From Dictyobacter arantiisoli (GTDB taxonomy: Bacteria > Chloroflexota > Ktedonobacteria > Ktedonobacterales > Ktedonobacteraceae), in the NCBI RefSeq assembly GCF_008326305.1, contig NZ_BIXY01000006.1, positions 55,965 through 119,964 on the forward strand: a stretch of DNA of 64,000 nucleotides, in the 5' to 3' direction. The notes beneath the pieces were generated by a model. The model saw only the letters and a program-made list of their open reading frames with translations. It was not told the DNA's origin and searched no databases. Numbering within the stretch: the first letter of the stretch is position 1; each line of letters starts with the position of its first letter. Both the position numbers and the translations under genes were made by a program. This document shows positions 43,201 through 48,500 of this stretch, piece by piece.

Positions 43201-45512
43201 CACAGGCGCAGGATCTACAACAATTCTGGCACAACCTTGCCGAAGGAAAGGATTGCATCACAGAGATCCCCAGGGAGCGCTGGGATTATCATCTCTACTA
43301 TGATGAAGATAAAAATAAAGCAGGCAAAACCTACAGCAAATGGGGAGGCTTCATCGAGGGCATCGATCAGTTTGATCCGCTCTTCTTTAATATTTCTCCG
43401 CGCGAGGCAGAGATTATGGATCCACAGGAGCGACTCTTCTTACAATGTGCCTATGCCACACTGGAAGATGCTGGCTACACACGTGATGCGGTCGCTCGCC
43501 GCCAGCAACAGGGCATGGGCAGTAACGTGGGAGTCTACGTCGGAGTGATGTATGAGGAATACCAATTATATGGAGCACAAGAGCAGGTGCGGGGTCGCTC
43601 AATTGCTATTCCTGGTAGTCCTTCTACTATCGCCAATCGCGTTTCCTATTTCTGTAATTTCTCCGGGCCAAGCGTGGCAATCGATACGATGTGCTCTTCA
43701 TCGCTAACCGCAATCCATCTCGCCTGCGGTGCTCTGCTACGTGGGGAATGCACGCTGGCTCTGGCAGGTGGAGTAAATGTCTCGCTCCATCCTAATAAGT
43801 ACCTTAATCTCGCACAGGGCAAATTTGTCTCAAGTAAGGGTCGCTGCGAGAGTTTTGGAGCTGGTGGAGATGGCTATGTGCCAGGTGAAGGCGTCGGCGC
43901 AATTCTCCTCAAACCACTCGCGGCAGCCCGGGCTGATGGGGATCATATCTATGGCATTATCAAAGGTACGGCGGTCAACCACGGTGGCAAAACCAATGGC
44001 TATACGGTGCCTAATCCAAATGCGCAGGCCAGCGTTATCAATCGTGCACTCACCGAAGCGCAGATCGATCCACGCACAATCAGTTATATAGAAGCTCACG
44101 GCACGGGCACATTCCTGGGTGATCCAATCGAGATCGCAGGTCTGACCAAAACATTTCAGGCCCAGACGCAAGAGCGACAATTCTGTGCGATTGGATCTGT
44201 CAAATCGAACATCGGGCACTGTGAAAGCGCAGCAGGCATTGCTGGAGTAACCAAGGTCTTGCTTCAGATGAAGCATCGCCAGCTTGTGCCTTCTCTGCAT
44301 ACTGAAGAGCTTAATCCTAATATCGACTTTAGTCAGACGCCCTTTACGGTTCAACAACAGCTCACGCCATGGCACCGTCCCACCATTCAAACAAATACGA
44401 TCAGTCAAGAATATCCTCGCAGGGCAGGCATTTCAGCCTTCGGAGCAGGTGGCTCTAATGCTCACATTATCATCGAAGAATATGTCCCAGAAATGTCCCC
44501 TGCCCAATCTATCGAACAACCACAATCACCTGCCTTGATTGTTCTATCAGCGAAAAACACGACGCGCCTGAAAGAACAAGCCCAACGTTTATTGGCAACC
44601 ATCAGCGAGCAACCCTTCTCACAAAACGATATCACCAACATTGCTTACACCTTGCAGGTGGGCAGAGAAGCCATGGACGCACGTCTCGCCTTTCTGGTAC
44701 ACACTCTCGCTGAGCTTAAGGAGCAATTGCAAAAATATGTCGCCGGAACAGATTCAACTGGACCGTGGTACCAGGGACAGGCCAGACGCAATCACGAAAC
44801 ATTCTCGCTCTTTGCTACTGATGAAGAACTGCGCGATGCTATTGAGAAATGGATTCAAAAAGGCAAATATGACAAAATCCTACAGGTGTGGGTCAACGGC
44901 CTGGCACTCGATTGGAACAAACTCTATGCAGTTAAACCACAGCGCATTAGCCTGCCTGGCTATCCATTTGCCAGGGAACGCTACTGGATACCAACGATGA
45001 ATATACATAATCCAGCCAATGGTGCCATCGGTATCGATTTTACAGGCCAACCACTATACAACGAATCTCAACCAGATCAATCTACACATATAACTGAAAC
45101 AGTGACACCATCTTCAGAGGCATTTACCTCAACAATACGTAATTTGCAACAACGTCTCAAAAACACAATCAAGCCGCTACAGCTTGCAGTGGCTTCAGAA
45201 GGACCAACACCAGCCATCAAACAGCAGGAGCTACAGCAATGGTTACAAAACGCATTGATGCGCACAATATCCGGATTACTAATCGTGGATCTTGAGCATA
45301 TCGATATTCATATGGAACTCAAGGAGTATGGCTTCGATCAGCTAACACTGGCGACCTTACGTGATAAACTCAATCATGAGTATCAACTTGAATTAAGTCC
45401 CACCATCTTCTTTGATTACCCAACCGTCTCTACTCTTGCTCACTACCTGATAAATACATACGAAGATCGGTTGGTACCATACTTTCAACGCATGACACCT
45501 ATTGAAGCATAA
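25212..45512 (+). CDS. Trans-AT polyketide synthase PKS-C, about 6766 residues
   Basis: The largest gene in the window. Domains by residue: N-terminal helical docking-like motif 12-36; ACP (Ser 107) completing module 6; KS7 206-641 (NTMCSSS, Cys 381); DH 830-1116 (His 863); KR ~1157-1563; ACP (Ser 1637); KS8 1755-2192 (ETACSSS, Cys 1925); DH 2390-2663 (His 2420, but the motif is HIVQQQRILP with Gln for Gly); KR 2694-3147; cMT 3177-3530; ACP (Ser 3606); KS9 3702-4123 (DSACSAS, Cys 3858; HGSGT and GDAIE variants); ACP (Ser 4391); KS10 4482-4918 (Cys 4652); DH 5103-5392 (His 5135); KR 5430-5830; ACP (Ser 5891); KS11 5985-6427 (Cys 6161); C-terminal ACP-like domain with Gln for Ser at 6710. Start ATG 25212 follows the previous stop by one base; ATG 25230 is an alternative. 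Modules 7 and 10 should give olefins and module 8 an alpha-methyl group. Module 9 has no reductive domain. Confidence 0.95.
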   Translation: MKAEYAMNHDIQLLYQQIKNKQISHEEAARHLQLLLAQKKQLPASSMTENEHTENLASTLPPAPATENRDLAEKASRYLRRLLSKVIELPAERIEIDVALEKYGIDSIMAMELTNELEQTFGPLPKTLFFEYQTIQDLTTYFLTIHHEQLRATLGPAVTQPTIARDNPRRQTAIPFQESSVQEQINHVQATSDPSTWEQGKTSPLAIAIIGLAGKYPQAENIQQFWENLAAGKDCIREIPANRWDHSLYFDEKKNIPGKTYSKWGGFLDGIENFDPLFFNISPLDAEIMDPQERLFLQCAYETLEDAGYIRPIQDNSTGNSLDHNVGVFVGVMYEEYQLYGAQEQIKGQPIALSGNSSSIANRVSYFCNFNGPSVALNTMCSSSLTAIHLACQSLQRGECKSALAGGVNVSLHPNKYLLLGQGNFASSKGRCESFGAGGDGYVPGEGVGAVLLKPLHQAIADQDHIYGVIKGTAINHGGKTNGYTVPTPNLQAALITQALKDSGINPQMVSYIEAHGTGTALGDPIEIAGLTRAFQAYTYTKQYCSIGSVKSNIGHCESAAGIAGLTKILLQMQHKLLVPSLHSTTINPNIDLASTPFFVQQELAAWQRPQFKDDAGIHEYPRIAGISSFGAGGSNAHILIEEYIPSSPVLLPLPITPENPAVIVLSARTADRLRALARQLLATLDTRTFTDDDLAALAYTLQVGREALEERLAFTVTSIQELKNTLKAFVEDKQAASDFYRGQVKQNKETLGLFTIDDELQTTIDQWVQRRKYERLLDFWTKGLTFDWNKLYGTIKPQRISLPTYPFEKKPYWRPAKDILTPLTTKNASSQLHPLLHRNTSDFSEQRFSSRFSGHEFFLRDHVVQGHKVLPGVAYLEMAHEALKQSLDLDDGATQTIISLKNVVWLRPIIVDETPVDVHISLSPEENGNIDFEIYTLPAASESTDEIIIHSQGTAILREEVNRTSVDLMALQAATQPCAISPAALYQTFADLDIHYGPTLQSITDLYTGQDYILAKLTLPASLAAEQSRFDLHPSLLDASLQATLALLLKETEDTSSLTLALPFALHELEVLQPCPPTLWAHIRFTPTSSSVQNLQQIDLDLLDESGNLCLGLRGYTSRTLPASTLAKNNPQQESSILTFIRDWQPAPQTVSTIVATHAAHAIHHLLILCETASLSPAQVTTRFPQAQSLFLQDGTSDLAQRFHGYAERTLSTVQHLLQEHPHKPLLLQLLVHTDPQSALFAGLFAMLQSAQAEYPTLNAQLIVMDTDTAATLLLDRLEHDSLQPWQNHLRYQGDQRLLATWRNASSTLSSSPLPWREKGIYLITGGLGGLGFLFAQEIIRQAPQATLILLGRSALTDTQQAQLQSLAIGGAHIDYQQVDVANTQNIHTLVQNIVQRYGGLHGILHSAGVLRDSFVLKKTTQELHEVLAPKVDGVINLDEASKELQLDFFVLFSSLAAVLGNAGQSDYATANAFMDAYASYRTDLVAQGQRQGRTLSLNWPLWEEGGMQVTETTRRLLLRTMGMLPLHTASGMQAFYHSLQMDNTQALVIEGYAEQIKAHLSTLLAPDTVPMASIPPATQPEVPSTIQTHQDEIPEANDLTDRLQHALIQMVSKLFKVSAQELDIHAELSDYGFDSIALTQFANALNHDFDLYLTPTIFFECPTLHHLTKYLLEHHQAAMSAKLGSSIPTSARQQYDGLDQKENSSNHAAKEDHEISTSPAPHVRKRAKGRLTRRGELPLSQLNEPSVTKPLAEAIAIVGISGTFPQAGDLNAYWHNLLEGKDCISEIPRSRWDWRDYYGNPVQETNKTNVTQAGIIDGIDEFDPLFFKISPQEAELMDPQQRLLMTYVWKMLEDAGYTAQHLAGSDTGLFVGTGSSGYYELITQANRGIEGYSSTALIPSMGPSRMSYFLNWHGPSEAIETACSSSLVAIHHAVGAIERGDCTMAVAGGINTIVVPDLHISLSKAGMLCADGHCKPFSALANGYVRGEGVGMLLLKKVKDAEADGDHIYGIIRSTAMNHGGHANSLTAPNPEAQAELLISAYTRAGIDPRTIGYIEAHGTGTPLGDPIEINGLKSAFKKLYQATGSSEITDVHCGLGSVKSNIGHLELAAGVAGVIKVLLQMKHQTLVKSLHCEQVNPYIQLDGSPFYLVREKLPWKALKDEQGNELPRRAGVSSFGFGGVNAHVVIEEYRPPVRAKLTTTAPENPALIVLSARDEPRLKEYAHQLLTYLEEEEETHSFSRLAEIAYTLQVGREAMEERLALLVHSLPELQTELHNWLQGQQTQFALYRGQVKNHKDAASLLSSDDDLQEAMQETVKKWLQRRQYGKLLEWWVRGLKLDWNQLYGPQRPARISLPTYPFAREHYWVSPPASQLPAPKAQTTGQLAPVIHPLVQQNISDFFGQRFRTTLTGQEFFLRDHIVQQQRILPAVAYLEMAYAAITEALQLPHHAPLRLSQIVWLRPISVGEQAISLQIELELLENTLVAFKITDQNTEPTIFCQGNATILDVTQLPSPLDISRQQQQCQHSSLSAQQYYEQFSNLGIAYGPTLQALKQVTVGDGQALARLALPASVLENARQYTLHPSFLDSAFQAALSLAQQTQTQTGAEAYLPFELQELEIFTPTPVQGWAWIRARQAQLASHQFDLELCDEQGQICIGLRGLTLRPSLSSATPHLEAAPSLPHTGTIKLTPIWDAQPLEQGPVWPLQSAHVALIGVTPEQQQTLKNFHPNARILPIEADASIEDLSAYLLEMPHFEHIFWVAPERSHSDPDSNELITTQNTGVMHCFRFIKALLQTGYATKALGWTVLTQQTYSPSITDKIMPTHAALYGLLGSLAKEYPHWQLRLVDLPAGANWPFDQLWRLPADPQGNGWLYHHQQWYRQRLMPLATASATDNIHAYRTGGVYVVIGGAGGIGTAWTDYMLRHYQAQVIWIGRRNKTTIIQERLQYLAQLGPAPEYITADASDEQALTRAYKQIKERYGQIHGVIHAAITLHDQSLQKMDEESFRTVLTAKVDVSVRLAQVFQQEHLDFVLFFSSFNAFARLAGQSNYAAGCTFVQAFTECLRQDWSHTAVKVINWGYWGSIGIVSTQEYRERMAQAGLGSIEPAEAMMVLEELLSSPINQYVHLKATQPQATATIDWNDQLTTVSTTQMSLIKYLPARLPDLSQSFAQLQRDLTPPAQRLDTLLGRLLMAQLQTTGWFSNTPVTLESLKTRPGFPLLYDRWLSETIEQLAQKQHLHYNRQTATITDPITVDSQSVWQEWEEQKALWSKDLGLQAQITLVETALRALPDILNGHIPATDVLFPHSSMHLVESLYKHNQLADFFNKLLAEAVLAYLTTRIEQNGQTRLRILEIGAGTGGSSALIFEKLRPYQSYIQEYCYTDISQAFLWHAEQAYGPQYPYLTYQLFDIEASPAEQGMALGTYDLVIAANVLHATHNMRQTVRHAKSLLQGNGLLLLNELSQKSLFLHLTFGLLEGWWRYEDPELRMSGSPTLTLEGWKEVLYSEGFDNIYAVTRGLPDVSQQVLVAESNGVIRQRQLPAQALDAHTAPQPVQPSPMPIITHIGSEEELRQQSTAYFKTAVAEVLKLPVSTIDEDAPLANYGLDSILVVQLTERLRRVIPSISSTVFFEYTTVSALVDHFLQVEHEALRQLSISTPSTPSPVTPAVHPTRSPATMTPTKRFLNQPVPAASQPAPDTTNANEPIAIVGLAGRYPGAPDLDTFWQNLLAGRSAISEIPAERWKWQDYFEPTRGKSGSHYTRWGGFLSEIDTFDPTFFGLSPQEARLMDPQERLFLEAAYACIQDAGYTPEQLDTQQQVGIFVGVMNSNYPSGARYWSIANRISYLLNFHGPSIAVDSACSASLTAIHLACESLRNGDCACALVGGVNLIVDPVHYLRLSEAGMLSASEQCRSFGEEADGFVDSEGVGAILLKPLTSALADGDHIYGLIKATAISHSGKTHGYTVPSPQAEAQVIAKALQRANVPARSISYLEAHGSGTALGDAIEIAGLSRAYAEQTTDTQYCSLGSVKSNIGHAESASGMAGLTKILLQFKHQQLVPSLHAHAPNHHINFKTTPFVLQKETAPWTQPYLELDGKFQHVPRRAGLSSFGAGGANAHLIVEEYISNQPTNPMIISPQQPALLVLSAKTELQLREIAQQLLSFLQEHRYTQSDLPAIAYTLQVGREALEERLALQVTTLSDIQTGLDAWLEGQDKVPNLYRGQSKHAKEAAAQFVSLAEQDQTIGTWIQTKNYAQLLQWWVQGQHLDWNRLYSPTFSRPRRISLPTYPFAREHYWLTVPKTSDMVKSTTSEPVASESKKTHLDAALNQAGQELPTAPLARKQDTNTYALISHTETKDLQEQVQVILIQTLSMLFKVSDEDIDPQAELGDYGFDSITFVQFTDELNKILQLDLTPPVLFEYTTLHSLTAYLMDNYYETLLTAVSTRQSTAASTEPAIKIEPERSAPDLSASDAIRQTVVEESPDHEAIAIVGMSGSFPMAKDLDMYWQNLREGKDCISEIPPSRWDWQALYGDPAREANKTNIKWGGFIDGVAEFDPLFFGISPREAELMDPQQRLLMTYAWKAIEDAGIAASSLAGSQTGIFVGTSVSGYSGLLAQAYLPTDNYSSTSFVPSIGPNRMSFFLNIHGPSEPVETACSSSLVAIHHAMDAMANGSCEMAIVGGVNTIVTPDGHISFSKAGMLAPDGRCKTFSAQADGYVRSEGVGMLVLKKLSAAERDGNHIYGLLRSAAENHGGRASTLTAPNPKAEADVLVSAYTRAGIDPGTVTYIETHGTGTELGDPIEINGLKAAFKELYRANTQTQMPVAYCGLGSVKSNIGHAELAAGIAGVIKVLLQLKHKTLVKTLHCETVNPYIQLKGSPFYLVQETQPWVALTDQNGHELPRRAGVSSFGFGGVNAHVVIEEYRPAIVPTRELPTPSEPVCIVLSAKNKERLHEQAEQLLTFIQQPTSPEAINLTSIAFTLQVGRTALEERLAFTTNSLTDLTEKLTQYIQGLDSKDLYQGRIKRAKELLHGFSSEEALQEMIEHCLHQREYEPLLDLWTKGLTLDWNRFYHEPKPARISLPTYPFARDQYWVPANKPGTSNGETTGWLHPLLQQNTSDFTEQRFSSRFSGNEFFLHDHLIQGHKVLPAAAYLEMAHAAISQTLGPDTEQEQSSIVLSDVHWRRPITVDEGPITVHISLTPIEDNSITFTIYTGSPESTSDRIIHCEGKSTRRKRTAQTSLSLPELQTICNQDEISRDQLYAAFHAVGIDYGARQQAVQTITPGTDQALARLALPENMSASQFSFVMHPSLLDAALQATIVLQIDPNQSDQPMAPALPFALHEIEILHQWSSSLWAFIRRAPDSTTDQELQLDLDLFDEAGTLCARLRGYTTRMQTNTSHPQQADPATLLLLPEWQPAPLTTTSTVFSSPPEQHLLILCEPAILSAELIENRFPQAKTLILHDQIPDLAQRFHNYATHILHTIQNVYQEYPHQALLVQLVGYASPPSSLFSGLFALLQTARIEYPDLIPQLLMVDSNISATGLLDLLEHDRLLPQQSHLRYQENQRLIASWREAPTATTTPPLPWKEDGIYLITGGMGGLGLIFAQEIARRAPQATLLLIGRSALTDTQQAQLQNLATSVAHAGYQQVDVTDTAAVHTLIGDIVRRFGRLHGILHSAGVLRDSVILKKTAQELDEVLAPKVDGVINLDEASKDLALDFFLLFSSLTAITGNAGQGDYAAANAFLDSYADYRAGLVKQGQRQGRTLALNWPLWEEGGMHVTESARAMLKKEMGLLPMPTSSGINALYTALALDAHQVAVLWGERQRLQSALLDAPSANTGEKTEPAIQQTTAHPDSSSSLRAKTLHYIRQLLSSVAGLPLHTIEADAPLEQYGIDSLMILDLNRQLASAFGPLSKTLFFEYQTLDALSDYFLINHLERLKQLIGASASESSPATQPANRATKAPALAEHTRFSTQPVASQIKPQKEQLALDIAIIGVAGRYPQAQDLQQFWHNLAEGKDCITEIPRERWDYHLYYDEDKNKAGKTYSKWGGFIEGIDQFDPLFFNISPREAEIMDPQERLFLQCAYATLEDAGYTRDAVARRQQQGMGSNVGVYVGVMYEEYQLYGAQEQVRGRSIAIPGSPSTIANRVSYFCNFSGPSVAIDTMCSSSLTAIHLACGALLRGECTLALAGGVNVSLHPNKYLNLAQGKFVSSKGRCESFGAGGDGYVPGEGVGAILLKPLAAARADGDHIYGIIKGTAVNHGGKTNGYTVPNPNAQASVINRALTEAQIDPRTISYIEAHGTGTFLGDPIEIAGLTKTFQAQTQERQFCAIGSVKSNIGHCESAAGIAGVTKVLLQMKHRQLVPSLHTEELNPNIDFSQTPFTVQQQLTPWHRPTIQTNTISQEYPRRAGISAFGAGGSNAHIIIEEYVPEMSPAQSIEQPQSPALIVLSAKNTTRLKEQAQRLLATISEQPFSQNDITNIAYTLQVGREAMDARLAFLVHTLAELKEQLQKYVAGTDSTGPWYQGQARRNHETFSLFATDEELRDAIEKWIQKGKYDKILQVWVNGLALDWNKLYAVKPQRISLPGYPFARERYWIPTMNIHNPANGAIGIDFTGQPLYNESQPDQSTHITETVTPSSEAFTSTIRNLQQRLKNTIKPLQLAVASEGPTPAIKQQELQQWLQNALMRTISGLLIVDLEHIDIHMELKEYGFDQLTLATLRDKLNHEYQLELSPTIFFDYPTVSTLAHYLINTYEDRLVPYFQRMTPIEA
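45215..45510 (+). other. C-terminal ACP-like domain of PKS-C with Ser replaced by Gln
   Basis: The last ~95 residues of PKS-C have the length and pattern of an ACP (helix II and a TIFFDYPTV stretch), but the motif reads YGFDQLT: codon CAG at 45339-45341 stands where Ser is required. The functional carrier of module 11 is therefore the cMT-ACP at the start of PKS-D. This domain could be a remnant of an earlier module end or a protein-protein contact surface for PKS-D. Confidence 0.88.
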
Positions 45513-45535
45513 AAGCTGCTTTCCAGGGTAGCAAT

Positions 45536-45543
45536 AAAAGGAG
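45536..45543 (+). promoter_or_regulatory. Ribosome binding site of PKS-D
   Basis: AAAAGGAG lies 8 bases before ATG 45552 and fixes that start. The overlapping ATG at 45545 is in another frame. The site supports PKS-D as a genuinely separate gene, unlike the PKS-A/PKS-B junction. Confidence 0.75.
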
Positions 45544-45551
45544 AATGACTG

Positions 45552-48500
45552 ATGGAGCAGATGGACCAGGTTCTGAGCAAATTGCTATGGGGGCAGTTGC
45601 GCTATAGTGGACTATTTACGCATACCCGGGGCAGTATTACTGATCTTACGAGCAGCCATGGAATACACGAGACCTATACACAATGGCTGATAGCGAGTCT
45701 TGCCTTTCTGGCTCAAGCAGGCTATCTCAGCTATAATGAGGATAGAGATACCTATACAGTGTTGGATAGCACGCCTCTTGATCATGACGCGCTCTGGCAG
45801 GAGTGGGAACAACAGAAGATAGTCTGGCAATCTAATCCTGATACCAGGGCTCATATTCAACTCGTTGAGACCATGCTCCGCAGCCTGCCCGCTATCCTGA
45901 CTCGAAAAAAGCTGGCCACTGACATTATGTTCCCACATGCCTCGCTACAACTGGTGGAGGGTATCTATAAAAACAACGTCGTAGCGGACTATTTTAATGA
46001 TGTCCTGGCTCAGACGCTCATCCTTGCTCTGGAAGAATTGTTACAGCAAGATCCAGTTGCAGAAATTCGCATCCTTGAAATCGGTGCGGGGAGCGGAGGA
46101 ACGAGTACGATTCTCTTTAAAAAGCTACAGCCATATCAGACGCATATCAAAGAATACTGCTTCACGGATATTTCTAAAGCTTTTCTTCACTATGCCGAAA
46201 AAACATTCTCGCCCAGCTATCCATATATCACATACGCTCTCTTCAATGTAGAAAACCCACCGGCACGCCAGGAGATCAAAGTAGGAAACTACGATATTGT
46301 GATTGCGGCAAATGTCTTACATGCAACGCATAATATCAAACGTACCGTGAATAATGCTAAAGCCCTTCTGCGCAAAAATGGATTACTTTTACTGAATGAG
46401 ATTAGCAACAATTCGCTGTTTACTCACCTGACCTTCGGCCTTTTGGAGGGTTGGTGGTCATATGAAGATCCCGCTTTACGCATTCCAGGCTGTCCCGCTC
46501 TAGCACCTGATACCTGGCAACAGGTCCTGGATAAGGAAGGTTTCCATTCAATATTTTTCCCTGCCGCAGAGTCACATGCGTTGGGACAACAAATTATTGT
46601 TGCCGCAAGTGATGGCGTGCTCCGTGTGGTAAACGATCAATCACCTGCTGCCAGTATCCCTGCTCCAAAGCACACAGAGCAAGCTTCATCTCCGCCTGCT
46701 AAGCCACAACGATCAAAAATTGCCAGTACTGGCAATGCTCTAGATCAGATGGCGGAAGAGTATGTTAAAGAATTATTACTAGAGGCTGTATCCGAAACCC
46801 TCAAAATAGAGCGCAGTCTGATCGATCTGGATAGCTCATTCGCAGATTATGGGCTTGATTCAATCCTGGGTGTCAACCTGGCAAAAACTATCTCAGAAAC
46901 TTTCCAGATCGATTTCCCAACAACTGATCTGTTCGACTACAGCTCAATTAACCTGTTAGCACGCCATATCGCAACAACTTATACCGAAGTAATCGTCCCG
47001 CAAGGACAAACCAGCAACGGACGTTATCATACGCCTTCACCTGCACCTTCTTCACAAATAGACACCAGCCAGATTGTCCATGAACATGATATTCTACAAA
47101 GAGCGGCAGACACGAGTAGCCAATCTCTACACGAACCCATTGCGATCATTGGCATGAGCGGTCGCTTTGCCCACTCAGAAAATGTTGAGGCATTGTGGCA
47201 ACATCTGGCTAACGGCGATGATCTGGTGGACCCCATTAAACGCTGGGATCTCTCTCAGTATTATCCTGCTGATGCCACATATTGTAACTATGGCAGCTTC
47301 CTGGACAAAATTGATACTTTCGATCCTCTTTTTTTCAATATCTCAGGAATGGAAGCAACTTATATGGACCCGCAACAGCGCATCTTTCTGGAGGAATCCT
47401 GGCGAGCACTGGAGGATGCAGGCTATGCAGGCACAAGCATCGGAGGTAGTCAGTGTGGAGTCTATGTCGGTTGTGCAGCAGGTGATTACACAGCATTATT
47501 TGCGGGAGATCCACCACCTCAAGCGCTGTGGGGCTCCTTAAATTCGGCAGTCGCCGCACGCATCTCTTATTATCTGGATTTACAGGGGCCAGCTCTTACG
47601 GTCGATACCGCCTGCTCTAGTTCACTGGTCGCCATTCATCTCGCCTGTCAAAGCCTCTGGTCAGGCGAAACAGAGATGGCATTGGCGGGCGGTATTTATA
47701 TTCAAACAACCCCGCAATATTATCTGCTGGCGAACCGGGCAAGTATGCTCTCACCGACCGGACACTGCTATACTTTTGATGATCGAGCCGATGGGATGGT
47801 GCCAGGAGAAGCAGTCGGAGTTGTGGTGCTTAAACGACTCAGTGCAGCCCTGGCTGATGGTGATCATATCCACGGTATTATTCGTGGCTCTGGCATCAAT
47901 CAGGATGGTACGACCAATGGCATCACTGCTCCTAGCCTTAAATCGCAGGAACGACTGGAGCAGTATGTCTATGATACATTCCAGATAGATCCAGCGGAGA
48001 TCCAGATGGTGGAGGCCCATGGCACCGGTACAAAACTGGGCGATCCTATTGAGTATCAGGCCATCAGCCGTGCTTTCCGCCATTACACTGAGAAGAAAGC
48101 ATATGCAGCCATTGGTTCACTAAAAACCAATCTAGGACATACCCAATTGGCTTCTGGAGTAGCTGGATTGATCAAGATCTTGCTATCTCTGAAACATCAA
48201 CAGATTCCACCATCGCTCCATTTTCAGTCTGGCAATCCAGCCATCCAATTCTCTGAGAGCCCATTCTATGTCAATACACACTTGACTCCCTGGGAAATTC
48301 CATCAGGCACTACACGCCGGGCAGCCATCAGCTCTTTTGGTGCAACAGGCACTAATGCCCACATGGTCATTGAGGAGGCCCCCGCAGTCACATGGCGCCA
48401 TCGTGCAAAACCAGGCTATCTCATTGTGCTCTCCGCTCAGACCCACGAACAATTGCGTCAGCAAGCCGAGCAACTCGTGACTTTTTGCCGTCGAGAGCCT

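Noticed and set aside
43830..44408. 192-codon minus-strand frame inside KS11
   Set aside because: It is antisense to conserved KS sequence; low-complexity translation without domains.
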